64,000 nucleotides of DNA from Halalkalibacillus halophilus DSM 18494 (lineage in GTDB: Bacteria > Bacillota > Bacilli > Bacillales > Alkalibacillaceae): NCBI RefSeq assembly GCF_000423105.1, contig NZ_AUHI01000013.1, forward strand, positions 7,659 through 71,658, written 5' to 3'. The notes under the pieces were generated by a model. The model did not search any database and was not told the DNA's origin. It worked only from the letters and a program-made list of their open reading frames with translations. The first letter of the stretch is position 1. Every line of letters begins with the position of its first letter. This document shows, piece by piece, positions 25,516-34,361 of the stretch. The position numbers and the translations under genes are program-made.

Positions 25516-26796
25516 CTATTTTTCATAAGATAAATCAAATCTGGTGAGATCTTCAAAAGACTCTCGTTGAACTACTAATTGATCCTTTCCATCCTCAATA
25601 AATACAATAGCAGCTTTTGGAAAACGATTGTAGTTACTAGACATGGCATAATTATACGCACCTGTTGAAAATACGGCCAGGACGTCCCCACTTTCTATAG
25701 AAGGAACATCTAAGTCCCAAATCAACATATCTCCTGTCTCGCAACATTTACCTGCTATTGATACTTCCTCTTCCTTTGCCAAGTCATATTTATTCGCAAC
25801 AACTGCTTCATATTCTGCCTGATATAATGCAGGTCTAATATTATCAGTCATCCCCCCATCTACACTAACATATTTTCTTACTCCAGGGATGTCTTTAATA
25901 GATCCAACTTCATAAAGCGTTATACCCGCTTCTCCAACTAGTGATCTACCAGGTTCTATCCAAATCTCTGGCATTTCTAAATTGTGCTGTTGAACATGCG
26001 AACGTATTGCTTGTGTTACCTCTGTTACATAGTTACTTAGAGGTAAGGGATCATCATTTCCTGTATATTTAATACCAAACCCACCACCAACATTGACTAC
26101 TTGGGCATGAAAGTTAAATTTCTCTTTCCAATTTGCAAGTGATTGGTAGATTGTATCAATAGCCATTTTAAATCCAGTTGTTTCAAATATTTGTGAACCT
26201 ATGTGTGAGTGAATACCTTTCAATTGAATATGCTTACTTGTTTGTAACAATTCAATCGCGTGATCAGCTTGTCCACTAGCCAAATCAAATCCGAATTTTG
26301 AATCTTCTTGACCAGTAAGGATATAATCATGGGTGTGGGCTTCAATACCAGGTGTAATACGAATTAACACGTCAACTTGTTGATTTCGCTCTTTTAATAA
26401 ATGCTCAAGCAGCTTAATCTCATGAAAATTGTCTATTACAATACAACCAACTTCATATTCAAGAGCCATTTCCAGTTCTTTCACACTCTTATTATTACCA
26501 TGTAAATGGATTTTCTGGGCTGGATAATCTGCTTGAATTGCTGTATGTAATTCTCCTTCTGAAACAACGTCCAAACTAAGTCCTTCTTGTTTCATCACCT
26601 GTAATATTGCTATAGAAGAAAAGGCTTTGCTGGCATAAGCGACTTGGTATTTCACTTTCTCTTTCTCAAATGCATTAACAAAAGTGCGTGCCTGTTCACG
26701 TACTTTAGTAATATCGTATATAAAAAGTGGTGAGCCGTACTTTTTAAATAATTGTACTGTATCTAATCCACCGAAGTGAAGGTGACTTGATGTCAT
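25516..26796 (-). CDS. lysA: Diaminopimelate decarboxylase
   Basis: PLP enzyme for the last step of lysine synthesis, meso-diaminopimelate to lysine. The 426-residue alanine-racemase-type barrel has the PLP lysine K57 in YASKAF, the HSHIGSQ segment and the C-terminal CCETGD and GAYNYAMSSNYN motifs. Neighbours spoVAF and ppiB match B. subtilis. No lysine riboswitch fits in the 172-base upstream gap. Confidence 0.95.
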   Translation of the reverse strand: MTSSHLHFGGLDTVQLFKKYGSPLFIYDITKVREQARTFVNAFEKEKVKYQVAYASKAFSSIAILQVMKQEGLSLDVVSEGELHTAIQADYPAQKIHLHGNNKSVKELEMALEYEVGCIVIDNFHEIKLLEHLLKERNQQVDVLIRITPGIEAHTHDYILTGQEDSKFGFDLASGQADHAIELLQTSKHIQLKGIHSHIGSQIFETTGFKMAIDTIYQSLANWKEKFNFHAQVVNVGGGFGIKYTGNDDPLPLSNYVTEVTQAIRSHVQQHNLEMPEIWIEPGRSLVGEAGITLYEVGSIKDIPGVRKYVSVDGGMTDNIRPALYQAEYEAVVANKYDLAKEEEVSIAGKCCETGDMLIWDLDVPSIESGDVLAVFSTGAYNYAMSSNYNRFPKAAIVFIEDGKDQLVVQRESFEDLTRFDLSYEK

Positions 26797-26933
26797 ACTC
26801 TCTCCATCCCTCTCTATCTCTCGTCTGAATTTCTCAATAAGATTAACTTACCATATGGCTATTGGACAAGCAATATTTTTAAATGCTAGTTAATCCAATC
26901 ATTTGTACAAATTTGTTATCTAAACCACATGAC

Positions 26934-26970
26934 AAAAACGGTGGCTATTTAATAAGCGCACCGCTTTTTT
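26934..26970 (-). terminator. Rho-independent terminator of the spoVA operon
   Basis: A stem of AAAAACGGTG (26934-26943) with CACCG-C-TTTTT (26959-26969), one mismatch, loop about 15 bases. On the minus strand it follows the spoVAF stop and ends in TTTTTG. lysA therefore needs its own promoter in 26797-26930. Confidence 0.8.
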
Positions 26971-28450
26971 ATTTTTTAGTTTTTTGATCAGGTTGTCTAT
27001 GGTTATTTTGCGGATGTACAATACTAGGCCTTGTGCGTTGAAGAGGTACAGATATACGTAATAGAATATGTTTCATTGCCTGTGGGTTAAATGGAATGAA
27101 CGGCCAAAAATATGGTGTATTCAAAGAAACGGTATTTACCATCCATAAAATATACATCGTCATTCCGATTACTAGTCCTGGGAGACCAAATAATGCGGTG
27201 CCGATCACTAAAAATATTCTACATATTTTATTTGCAACAGATAACTCATAACTTGGGGTTGCATAAGAACCAATCGCACTTATTGCTACATACAATATTA
27301 TTTCTGGTGAAAATAAACCAACTTCAATTGCTATTTCACCAATCAACACTGCAGCAATTAAACCCATCGCTGTAGATACTGCGGTTGGTGTATGAATGGC
27401 AGCAATCCTTAAGAACTCAATTCCTAGGTCAGCTAATACAATTTGAATGGCAATAGGAACATTGCCTTCTTCTTGAGGACCAATAAACGATAGTTCCGGT
27501 GGCAAATACTCTGGTTGTAAAACAAATAAGAGCCACAATGGAAGTAATAAGATAGACGATAAGATTCCAAGAAATCTAACCCAACGTACGAATGTTCCAA
27601 CAATCGGAACCTGCCTATATTCTTCTGCATGTTGAATATGATGAAAAAAAGTAGTAGGTGTAATCATTACACTTGGTGACGTGTCTACCATGATCAAAAC
27701 ATGACCTTCAAATAAATGTGCAGCAGCAACATCAGGCCTCTCTGTATACCTAACTAACGGAAATGGACTAGATGCTTGCCTGACTAGAAATTCTTCCAAG
27801 CTTTTATCTGCCATTGCGATTCCATCTATATCTACTTTTTCAATTTTATCTTTAATGGTTTGAACCAAACTTGGGTCAGCTATGTCGTCTATATATACGA
27901 CAGATACATCCGTTTTCGACCTTTCACCAACTTGTATTAATTCGAATCGTAAATTTTCATCGCGTACTCTTCTTCTAGTTAACCCGGTATTTTCAATTAT
28001 ATTTTCAGTAAATCCGTCCCGAGCCCCCCGCACTACTCGCTCTGTATCTGGTTCTTCAGGACCCCGACCTGGATAGTGCCTAACATCTACAATAAAAGCC
28101 TGGTCATATCCATCAATAAATACAACTAATAAACCGGAAAGCAATTGCGTAATTGCTTCCTCATACGTTGCCTTTTCTTCCACTTGATGATTTACAAGTC
28201 TGTTTTGAACGATTTCAACCAGTTTTCGTTGATTTTGTTCAAAATCATTAATTTCAACCACTTTTTTTAAGATCTCAATGACAAACTCTGTATCCGCTAA
28301 GCCATTCACAAAATAAAAGTCGACATCTTTTTTTAGCACATTAATAGTACGATAATCGACATCAAAAGAAATCCCAATCCCCAATTTATCTTTCATATAT
28401 TCACGATTTTTTTTGATCGATGACTGAATTACATCTTTTGATGAACTCAT
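26969..28450 (-). CDS. spoVAF: Stage V sporulation protein AF (GerA-family)
   Basis: A 493-residue spore membrane protein of the GerA A-subunit family. It has a large cytoplasmic N-terminal region (1-285), several membrane segments (about 290-440) with LIGEIAIEVGLFSPEIILYV, and a basic C-terminal tail. It aids germination through the SpoVA/GerA system. Last gene of spoVA, 12 bases after spoVAE. Confidence 0.94.
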   Translation of the reverse strand: MSSSKDVIQSSIKKNREYMKDKLGIGISFDVDYRTINVLKKDVDFYFVNGLADTEFVIEILKKVVEINDFEQNQRKLVEIVQNRLVNHQVEEKATYEEAITQLLSGLLVVFIDGYDQAFIVDVRHYPGRGPEEPDTERVVRGARDGFTENIIENTGLTRRRVRDENLRFELIQVGERSKTDVSVVYIDDIADPSLVQTIKDKIEKVDIDGIAMADKSLEEFLVRQASSPFPLVRYTERPDVAAAHLFEGHVLIMVDTSPSVMITPTTFFHHIQHAEEYRQVPIVGTFVRWVRFLGILSSILLLPLWLLFVLQPEYLPPELSFIGPQEEGNVPIAIQIVLADLGIEFLRIAAIHTPTAVSTAMGLIAAVLIGEIAIEVGLFSPEIILYVAISAIGSYATPSYELSVANKICRIFLVIGTALFGLPGLVIGMTMYILWMVNTVSLNTPYFWPFIPFNPQAMKHILLRISVPLQRTRPSIVHPQNNHRQPDQKTKK

Positions 28451-28462
28451 GTAAAAACCCCT

Positions 28463-28813
28463 TTAACCTTTTGGTCTAAATAAAATCGCGACAATAAATC
28501 CGAAGAGTATGGCAGATGCAATCCCTGCAGAAGTCAATTGGAAAATACCAATGGCGATGCCTAAAAAACCATGTTCCTCAGATTGAGCCATTGCACCATG
28601 TAATAAGGAGTGACCAAAACTTGTAATTGGTACAGTAGCTCCAGCACCCGCAAATTCGATTAGTTTGTCATAAAGATTAAATCCATCTAATACCGCCCCC
28701 GCAACAACAAAAGAAGACATAACGTGGGCTGGTGTTAACTTAAAAACATCTAGCAAAATCTGACCTATGACACAAATGAGCCCTCCGACAACAAATGCCC
28801 AAAAGAAATCCAT
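28463..28813 (-). CDS. spoVAE: Stage V sporulation protein AE (SpoVAEb)
   Basis: A 116-residue small membrane protein of the dipicolinate channel, paralogous to SpoVAC (shared GGLICVIGQ and FAGAGATVPIT). An upstream ATG (28819) overlaps the spoVAD stop. The ATG at 28813 gives the B. subtilis-like MDFFWAF start and better spacing to GGGTGGA. The spoVAEa gene, which follows it in B. subtilis, is absent. Confidence 0.93.
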   Translation of the reverse strand: MDFFWAFVVGGLICVIGQILLDVFKLTPAHVMSSFVVAGAVLDGFNLYDKLIEFAGAGATVPITSFGHSLLHGAMAQSEEHGFLGIAIGIFQLTSAGIASAILFGFIVAILFRPKG

Positions 28814-28815
28814 TA

Positions 28816-29823
28816 TCATTGTTCCACCCGCTTTAAACTAATTGCATGTGCAATACATGGAATTGTTTCTTTTTGTTGAATCACTGTCGGGCTTAACAAG
28901 GCGCCCGTGGCAACAATTAATACGTTATTTAATCGTTTCTCTTTCATCTCTTTTAAAATATAACTATAAGTAACTACTGCAGAAGCGGCACATCCACTGC
29001 CTCCAGCAAATACATTTTGACTTGCATAGTAAATCATAGACCCACAATCCTTATACTTATCACCAAGATCATATCCGCTTTGTACCATCAGCTTATCCAA
29101 AATAGGAGTACCAACACTCGATAAGTCACCCGTCAAAATCAAATCATAATCATCAGCAGTTCGGTTAAAATCTTTAAAGTGAGAAGTGATGGTTTCTGCA
29201 GCTGCTGGAGCCATTGCAGAACCCATATCAAAAGGGTCATTCATTCCAAAATCAATCACTTTTCCAATCGTCGCACCTTCCACTTGAATGGCATCTTTGC
29301 TTTTCTGAATTAAGATAGAAGCTGCACCAGTTACTGTAGAGGTCGATGTATCTGGTTTTTGCCCTCCATATTCGGTTGGGTAACGAAACTGTTTTTCAGC
29401 AGTAGCATAATGACTACATGTGCCAGTTACAGCTCGATTTACTTGATGCCCATCTACTAAAGAAGCTGCGATTGCTAAAGCTTCCATAGAAGTGGAGCAA
29501 GCTCCGAACACACCAAGAAATGGTATATCATAGTCTCTAGCTACATAATTGGCAGCTGTATTTTGATTCATTAAATCTCCACTTATCAAAATATCGATAC
29601 TATCTTGTCGATATCCACTCTTTGCAATAGTTTCTTCAATCGTTTTTTTAAGCATTTTTCTTTCTGCTTGTTCCCATGTTTTTTCTTCAAAATGTAAATC
29701 ATCAAAACTCATATCATAATAAGAAGCCAAGGGGCCTTCGCTTTCTTTCGGCCCAACAATAACGGAATGGCTATTGATATAGACACCGTTTGTAAAATCC
29801 CAAGAATATTTACCTTTTTTCAT
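28816..29823 (-). CDS. spoVAD: Stage V sporulation protein AD
   Basis: A 335-residue thiolase-fold protein on the outer face of the spore inner membrane that binds dipicolinic acid. The GACSTSMEAL segment occupies the position of the thiolase active site. It is an essential part of the SpoVA uptake/release channel. Lies 14 bases after spoVAC. Confidence 0.95.
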   Translation of the reverse strand: MKKGKYSWDFTNGVYINSHSVIVGPKESEGPLASYYDMSFDDLHFEEKTWEQAERKMLKKTIEETIAKSGYRQDSIDILISGDLMNQNTAANYVARDYDIPFLGVFGACSTSMEALAIAASLVDGHQVNRAVTGTCSHYATAEKQFRYPTEYGGQKPDTSTSTVTGAASILIQKSKDAIQVEGATIGKVIDFGMNDPFDMGSAMAPAAAETITSHFKDFNRTADDYDLILTGDLSSVGTPILDKLMVQSGYDLGDKYKDCGSMIYYASQNVFAGGSGCAASAVVTYSYILKEMKEKRLNNVLIVATGALLSPTVIQQKETIPCIAHAISLKRVEQ

Positions 29824-29837
29824 TTATACCGCATCCT

Positions 29838-30284
29838 TTATAAAAATTGTTGGACTATATAGCGGACTACACCCACTACATACGCTGCAACTGTACCAAA
29901 TACAATTACAGAACCAGCCAATTTAAACATGTTACTAGCTACACCTAACACAATTCCTTCACTTCTATGTTCCATTGCGGCACTAGTGATTGAATTTGCA
30001 AAACCCGTCACAGGAACTGCCGAACCTGCCCCGGCAAATTGCCCTAATTTGTCATAGACTCCGAAACCAGTTAATATAGCCGCAATTAATATCAAAGTCG
30101 TTACCGTAGGATTTCCTGCTTGTTTTTGAGTAAATCCAAACACTTCCATATAAAAGATCATTAACCCTTGTCCGATTACGCAAATGAGTCCTCCGATTAC
30201 AAACGCCTTCACACAGTTTAGGATTAACGGAGGCTTTGGTTGATATGGTTTTATAGATTTTTTATAATTATCTTTTGTAATCAT
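29838..30284 (-). CDS. spoVAC: Stage V sporulation protein AC
   Basis: A 148-residue membrane protein, the mechanosensitive-channel-like component of SpoVA. Core motifs KAFVIGGLICVIGQG and FAGAGSAVPVTGFANS. An upstream ATG overlaps the spoVAB stop. The ATG at 30284 is chosen because GGAG lies eight bases upstream and the N-terminus then aligns with the B. subtilis protein. Confidence 0.94.
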   Translation of the reverse strand: MITKDNYKKSIKPYQPKPPLILNCVKAFVIGGLICVIGQGLMIFYMEVFGFTQKQAGNPTVTTLILIAAILTGFGVYDKLGQFAGAGSAVPVTGFANSITSAAMEHRSEGIVLGVASNMFKLAGSVIVFGTVAAYVVGVVRYIVQQFL

Positions 30285-30298
30285 CACGACAACTCCAT

Positions 30299-30718
30299 TC
30301 ATTTATTAACAAATATGATCCACTGAAAAAGTGAGCCACTTATCTTACCTAATACAATCGCTAATACAAATGCATATAAATATTTTTCCATTCTTAAACG
30401 ACGCGTCAAAATAGGAAATACATTTAACACTTCTGTTAATGCAGCTGCTAGCATTCCAACAAAAATTCCATGTAGTAGCCCAATATATATTTCGATTAAA
30501 TAAGGGGTAGGAATCAGAAAGTCGTTGAAAGAAAAAAACACTCCTGCCCACGCACCCAAAATTATTGCCCATTCATAGAAACGCAAATAGCTTTTTGTCT
30601 TACTTAATTGCATTAGTCTCGGAATAATCCCAAGTACCGTTAAAAAAGCCACAAACCCTGAACCAACCGCTAATCCTGCAGCAAGACCAACGATGATTTC
30701 AATGAAACTAATTATCAC
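30299..30718 (-). CDS. spoVAB: Stage V sporulation protein AB
   Basis: A 139-residue membrane protein of the SpoVA complex with about four membrane segments and the conserved GFVAFLTVLGIIPRLMQL and GMLAAALTEVLNV stretches. It overlaps spoVAA by 11 bases. Role within the complex is not defined. Confidence 0.93.
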   Translation of the reverse strand: MIISFIEIIVGLAAGLAVGSGFVAFLTVLGIIPRLMQLSKTKSYLRFYEWAIILGAWAGVFFSFNDFLIPTPYLIEIYIGLLHGIFVGMLAAALTEVLNVFPILTRRLRMEKYLYAFVLAIVLGKISGSLFQWIIFVNK

Positions 30719-31328
30719 TAGTAGGACGATTTAAATCATTTTCATGAAATGCTAAATATTGCTGCAAATTTTGCTCGTAATTAAACATTTCTACTTCTAA
30801 AGGGCTTGGCTCTTCATTTAATCTTTTATTAAATACATGATTAAAAAATATAATCATCCCGACACCAAGGCCTAAAGAATAAGGGATTTGAAGCCATAAC
30901 ACGCTTCGATTTTCTTCTGATCCACTTAACATGATGTGCAAAGATTCCTGGACTTCTTGCATGCTTACGTCATAATGAAAATTCATAATAGCCATAGCAG
31001 CACCTATAAATAACAAGGTCCAAATAAATAAGATAAATATTGGTTGAATAGAACTTCGTTTTTTACTCAACTGCAAAATAGCTTGATTCGGCCCAACCGT
31101 TTCAATTTCGAGTTCGGGGTATAAGTGATTTATTTTCTTTGTCACATGAAAAATATCAATAACGATATACCTTTGATGCTTTTTTTGAATTTCCAATAAG
31201 AAGAGTGAATGTAATTGCTTTTTTATCGTTTCACCTGCATCTACCCAAGCTATGTCCTTCAAGCAGATTTTTTCGTGTAAATTTACTTCCACTCTATTTT
31301 TCAAACGGAGATATATTGTTTGGTTCAT
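30708..31328 (-). CDS. spoVAA: Stage V sporulation protein AA
   Basis: A 206-residue membrane protein, first gene of the spoVA operon. It has a cytoplasmic N-terminal domain (1-95) and two membrane segments (about 98-118 and 150-170). The open frame runs to 31475, but that extension crosses the sigF terminator and the sigma-G promoter. The ATG at 31328, nine bases after AAGGA, gives the family start MNQTIYLRLKNRV. Confidence 0.9.
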   Translation of the reverse strand: MNQTIYLRLKNRVEVNLHEKICLKDIAWVDAGETIKKQLHSLFLLEIQKKHQRYIVIDIFHVTKKINHLYPELEIETVGPNQAILQLSKKRSSIQPIFILFIWTLLFIGAAMAIMNFHYDVSMQEVQESLHIMLSGSEENRSVLWLQIPYSLGLGVGMIIFFNHVFNKRLNEEPSPLEVEMFNYEQNLQQYLAFHENDLNRPTSDN

Positions 31329-31357
31329 CTCCATCATTCCTTTTAGTAAGATAATAT

Positions 31358-31386
31358 TATTATGTACATTCCATTCTTTCCTATGT
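31358..31386 (-). promoter_or_regulatory. Sigma-G promoter of the spoVA operon
   Basis: On the minus strand ACATA (31382-31386) and CATAATA (31358-31364), spaced by exactly 17 bases, match the sigma-G pattern GCATR-17/18-CATNNTA. They lie between the sigF terminator and the spoVAA ribosome binding site. Forespore sigma-G control of spoVA is established in B. subtilis. Confidence 0.65.
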
Positions 31387-31419
31387 AAATAATGTGAGAA
31401 AAGCTGAGAAATTGTAAAA

Positions 31420-31472
31420 ACATAAAAAATAGTGAGCATAATCATCTTTTGATGATAATGACTCACTATTTT
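31420..31472 (-). terminator. Rho-independent terminator of the spoIIA operon
   Basis: A long stem AAAATAGTGAG (31427-31437) with CTCACTATTTT (31462-31472), extended by an imperfect inner stem to a TTTT loop. On the minus strand it is followed by TTTTTTATGTTTTTA. It sits nine bases after sigF. Confidence 0.88.
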
Positions 31473-31480
31473 CATTCCAT

Positions 31481-32224
31481 TTATTCTACATCTAAATACT
31501 GATGTAATTGGGCTAATATTTGTTTTTCTAGTCTAGAAACCTGTACTTGAGAAATGTTTAATCGATTGGCAACATCTGATTGTGTCTGATCTTTATAATA
31601 CCGTAAATAAATAATCAGCTTCTCTCGCTTCGTTAATCCATCAATGGCATCATTTAGCATGATGTGCTCAAACCAATTGGAATCTTTTTCAGCAATTTGA
31701 TCCATTAAAGTAATTGGATCGCCTTCACTTTCATAAACTGTCTCATGAATGGAGTGGGTTGCCTGATTTGCCTCCATTGCCATTACAACTTCCTCAGCAG
31801 GGATTTCAAGAGCTTCACTCAACTCATTAATAGTAGGAGATCTACCTAGGCTTTTGGTTAAGTCTTCCTTATACTTTCTAATTTTATGGTTCATTTCTTT
31901 AAGGGACCTACTTACTTTTACGGTTCCATCATCTCTAATAAATCTTTGGATTTCCCCTATGATCATTGGTACCGCATAAGTAGAGAATTTAACTTCAAAA
32001 CTTAGATCAAATTTATCGATTGATTTAATAAGACCTATGCATCCTATTTGGAACAAATCGTCTGGCTCATACCCACGATTTAAAAAGCGTTGCACTACTG
32101 ACCAAACTAATCGGGTGTTTGTTTCCACTAACTCATTTCTTGCTTCTTGATCACCCAATTGGCTTTTTTCAATTAATTTGCGAACCTCTTCTGGACTTTT
32201 ATTTTGTTTCTTACTTTTATTCAT
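31481..32224 (-). CDS. sigF: Sporulation sigma factor SigF
   Basis: First forespore-specific sigma factor. The 247-residue sigma-70-family protein has region 2 (LFQIGCIGLIKSIDKFD and STYAVPMIIGEIQRF), region 3, and region 4 with the helix-turn-helix SDVANRLNISQVQVSRLE. The frame allows a GTG at 32233, but AGGTGA lies between, so the ATG at 32224 is preferred. It follows spoIIAB by nine bases; the anti-sigma factor is made from the same mRNA. Confidence 0.95.
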   Translation of the reverse strand: MNKSKKQNKSPEEVRKLIEKSQLGDQEARNELVETNTRLVWSVVQRFLNRGYEPDDLFQIGCIGLIKSIDKFDLSFEVKFSTYAVPMIIGEIQRFIRDDGTVKVSRSLKEMNHKIRKYKEDLTKSLGRSPTINELSEALEIPAEEVVMAMEANQATHSIHETVYESEGDPITLMDQIAEKDSNWFEHIMLNDAIDGLTKREKLIIYLRYYKDQTQSDVANRLNISQVQVSRLEKQILAQLHQYLDVE

Positions 32225-32233
32225 ACCTATCAC

Positions 32234-32671
32234 CTAATGACAGGCTGCTTGTTTTTGGAATTTTTTTCTGAGGATAACTGTTGTACCTTGTCCAATAGAT
32301 GAATTAACTTGTATGTCATCCATGAAATTTTCCATAATAGTAAAGCCCATTCCCGACCGCTCCAGCTCAGGTCGAGATGTATACATAGGTTCTAACGCTT
32401 CTTCTAAACTGCCAATGCCTTCTCCTTCATCACGAATGGTTAAAACAACTTCCCCATCCTCTATTTGACATTCAACATATACAAGGGAACTCTCATCTTC
32501 TTTATACCCATGAATAATTGCGTTGGTTACTGCTTCAGAAACAACTGTTTTAACCTCTGTCAACTCTTCAACAAGTGGGTCTAATTGAGAAATAAATGAA
32601 GCGACTACAATACGTGCAAACTGCTCATTTTCACTTTTGGCAGAGAACTCCATACTCATATAATTTTTCAT
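32234..32671 (-). CDS. spoIIAB: Anti-sigma F factor SpoIIAB
   Basis: A 145-residue GHKL-fold protein kinase that binds SigF and phosphorylates SpoIIAA. ATP-site motifs are visible: N box EAVTNAIIHGY, DEGEGI and RSGMGFTIMENFMD. Its ATG overlaps the spoIIAA stop by four bases. Confidence 0.96.
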   Translation of the reverse strand: MKNYMSMEFSAKSENEQFARIVVASFISQLDPLVEELTEVKTVVSEAVTNAIIHGYKEDESSLVYVECQIEDGEVVLTIRDEGEGIGSLEEALEPMYTSRPELERSGMGFTIMENFMDDIQVNSSIGQGTTVILRKKFQKQAACH

Positions 32672-33021
32672 GAAGCCACCCCCAAGTGTTTGAATGCACT
32701 TGGTTCATCTGGTGCTCTACCGACTAATTTATAAAGTCCAGACAATTCAAATAGTCTTTCTACAGTAGGACGAACACCACATACAATCATTTCTCCACGT
32801 TTTTCTTTTATTTGTTTATACCTACCTAAAAACACTCCCAAACCAGAAGAGTCCATAAATACAAGTTTCTCTAAATTAATTACTACATGTTTAACATCGT
32901 CTAATTTAAGCTGTTTTTCCCATTCTTTTCTTAACGCAATTGCATGGTGATGATCTAATTCACCATTTAAGCGAATGAGCAACACATCTTGCTTTTTTTC
33001 GAAATGATAATTGAGACTCAA
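32668..33021 (-). CDS. spoIIAA: Anti-anti-sigma factor SpoIIAA
   Basis: STAS-domain protein that releases SigF from SpoIIAB when unphosphorylated. The start is a TTG at 33021, eight bases after AAGGAGG. The resulting 117 residues equal the B. subtilis length and place the phosphorylated serine of FMDSSGLG at position 58, as known for SpoIIAA. The longer frame to 33057 contains the ribosome binding site. Confidence 0.94.
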   Translation of the reverse strand: MSLNYHFEKKQDVLLIRLNGELDHHHAIALRKEWEKQLKLDDVKHVVINLEKLVFMDSSGLGVFLGRYKQIKEKRGEMIVCGVRPTVERLFELSGLYKLVGRAPDEPSAFKHLGVAS

Positions 33022-33056
33022 TGCTAATTCCTCCTTCAAATACTTACTAATTAGCA

Positions 33057-33086
33057 ATTTCGTCTTTCAACTATCTATTTCCTGCT
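33057..33086 (-). promoter_or_regulatory. Candidate sigma-H promoter of spoIIA
   Basis: On the minus strand AGCAGGAAAT (33077-33086) matches the sigma-H -35 RNAGGAWWT, and CGAAAT (33057-33062), 14 bases later, resembles the -10 HGAAT. The position just upstream of spoIIAA fits the known sigma-H/Spo0A control of this operon. Read-through from dacF is also possible, since no terminator follows dacF. Confidence 0.5.
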
Positions 33087-33115
33087 TACTTACAAAAATA
33101 GAATTAATTCGACAA

Positions 33116-34273
33116 TTATTTTACTGCATGAAAATCTGACATGATTCTTTTAAACTTCTGATACATAGAAGCTTCTTTTTGTTCATCTCGAACAACCAAA
33201 TCTTTTGAAGACATTAATTCTTCTCCATTATATACATGTATCGTACCTATCCGATCTCCTTGACTAACAGGCCAGCTTTGATCTGAGTCAATTTCGATCT
33301 CCGTACGTAAATTTACCTCTTCCCCTTTTTTATAAACAGATGAAATGGGATCTTCCGTAGTTAATATTATTTCTCCCGCTTCACTTCTCATTTCTTCCCA
33401 CTTATAAAGTTCTTCTCCTGCAGCATGCAAGCGTTCAAATTCAAATTGATTAAATGAAAAATCGAGTAAAGAACTTATGTCTGAGTTTCTATGTTGTACG
33501 GTATCTGCTCCCATTACTACTGCAATAACACGCAGGTCACCACGTTTGGCAGTTGCGGTTAAACAGTATTTTGCTTCATTGGTATAGCCAGTTTTTAATC
33601 CATCTACCCCTTGATAAAACTTAACTAACTTATTTGTATTTACTAACCAAAATTCCTCATCTGTACCTTTGCGAAGATAATCTTCGTAAATACTCGTATA
33701 TTCGGTAATCTCTTCATGTTTTAACAACTCTTTTGCAATCATGCCCATATCATAGGCAGAACTATAATGATTGTCAGCAGGTAAACCAGTTACATTTTGA
33801 AAATTAGAGTCTGTTAACCCTAACTCACTCACTTTTTCATTCATTTTCTCTACAAAAGCCTCTTCTGAACCAGCAATTCTCTCTGCTAAAGCAACGGAAG
33901 CATCATTTGCAGAGCCTACAGCAATTGCTTTTAACAGATCATTTACAATCATCGTTTCATTTTCTTCTAAAAATATTTGAGAACCACCCATAGAAGCTGC
34001 GTATGCGCTAATTCTTACTTCTTCCTCTAGATCAACTTCTCCTTGATCTAATGCTTCCATTATCATTAATAAAGTCATTAGTTTTGTCATACTAGCAGGT
34101 GGAAGACGCATATCTTTTTCTTGTTCAAACAACAACTCTCCCGTTTCAGCTTCTAATAACACAGCACTGTTTGAATGATTTATTAATGCTGTCTCTTCTG
34201 CAGCTATAGCCCCAGGATAGGATGCAAAGAAAAATATCATCACTAAAAATACAATTAAAACTTTTTTCATCAT
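33116..34273 (-). CDS. dacF: Forespore D-Ala-D-Ala carboxypeptidase DacF
   Basis: A 385-residue penicillin-binding protein that trims germ-wall or cortex stem peptides. It has a signal peptide (1-25), the catalytic SMTK, SAN and KTGYT motifs, and, unlike DacB here, a full C-terminal PBP5-type domain (about 285-370) with an amphipathic tail. Two adjacent ATGs follow GGAGGG; the second (34270) has the better spacing. The position before spoIIAA is conserved. Confidence 0.93.
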   Translation of the reverse strand: MMKKVLIVFLVMIFFFASYPGAIAAEETALINHSNSAVLLEAETGELLFEQEKDMRLPPASMTKLMTLLMIMEALDQGEVDLEEEVRISAYAASMGGSQIFLEENETMIVNDLLKAIAVGSANDASVALAERIAGSEEAFVEKMNEKVSELGLTDSNFQNVTGLPADNHYSSAYDMGMIAKELLKHEEITEYTSIYEDYLRKGTDEEFWLVNTNKLVKFYQGVDGLKTGYTNEAKYCLTATAKRGDLRVIAVVMGADTVQHRNSDISSLLDFSFNQFEFERLHAAGEELYKWEEMRSEAGEIILTTEDPISSVYKKGEEVNLRTEIEIDSDQSWPVSQGDRIGTIHVYNGEELMSSKDLVVRDEQKEASMYQKFKRIMSDFHAVK

Positions 34274-34294
34274 AAACCCTCCATTCGTATTTCA

Positions 34295-34325
34295 TATTTT
34301 TTCCTTAAAGCTTGAAAAATATTAC
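34295..34325 (-). promoter_or_regulatory. Candidate sigma-F promoter of dacF
   Basis: On the minus strand GTAAT (34321-34325), then 16 bases, then GGAAAAAATA (34295-34304). The -10 fits the sigma-F pattern GGNNANANTA; the -35 is a partial match to GYATA. dacF is a sigma-F gene in B. subtilis. Confidence 0.4.
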
Positions 34326-34361
34326 GAATTGGTGAGGAAAGTTATATTTAGACATAAAAAA

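Noticed and set aside
26797..26933. Lysine riboswitch expected upstream of lysA
   Set aside because: The gap is too short for an L-box and no conserved elements were seen.
31329..31475. N-terminal extension of SpoVAA with a hydrophobic start
   Set aside because: The extension crosses the sigF terminator and the sigma-G promoter and lacks a ribosome binding site.
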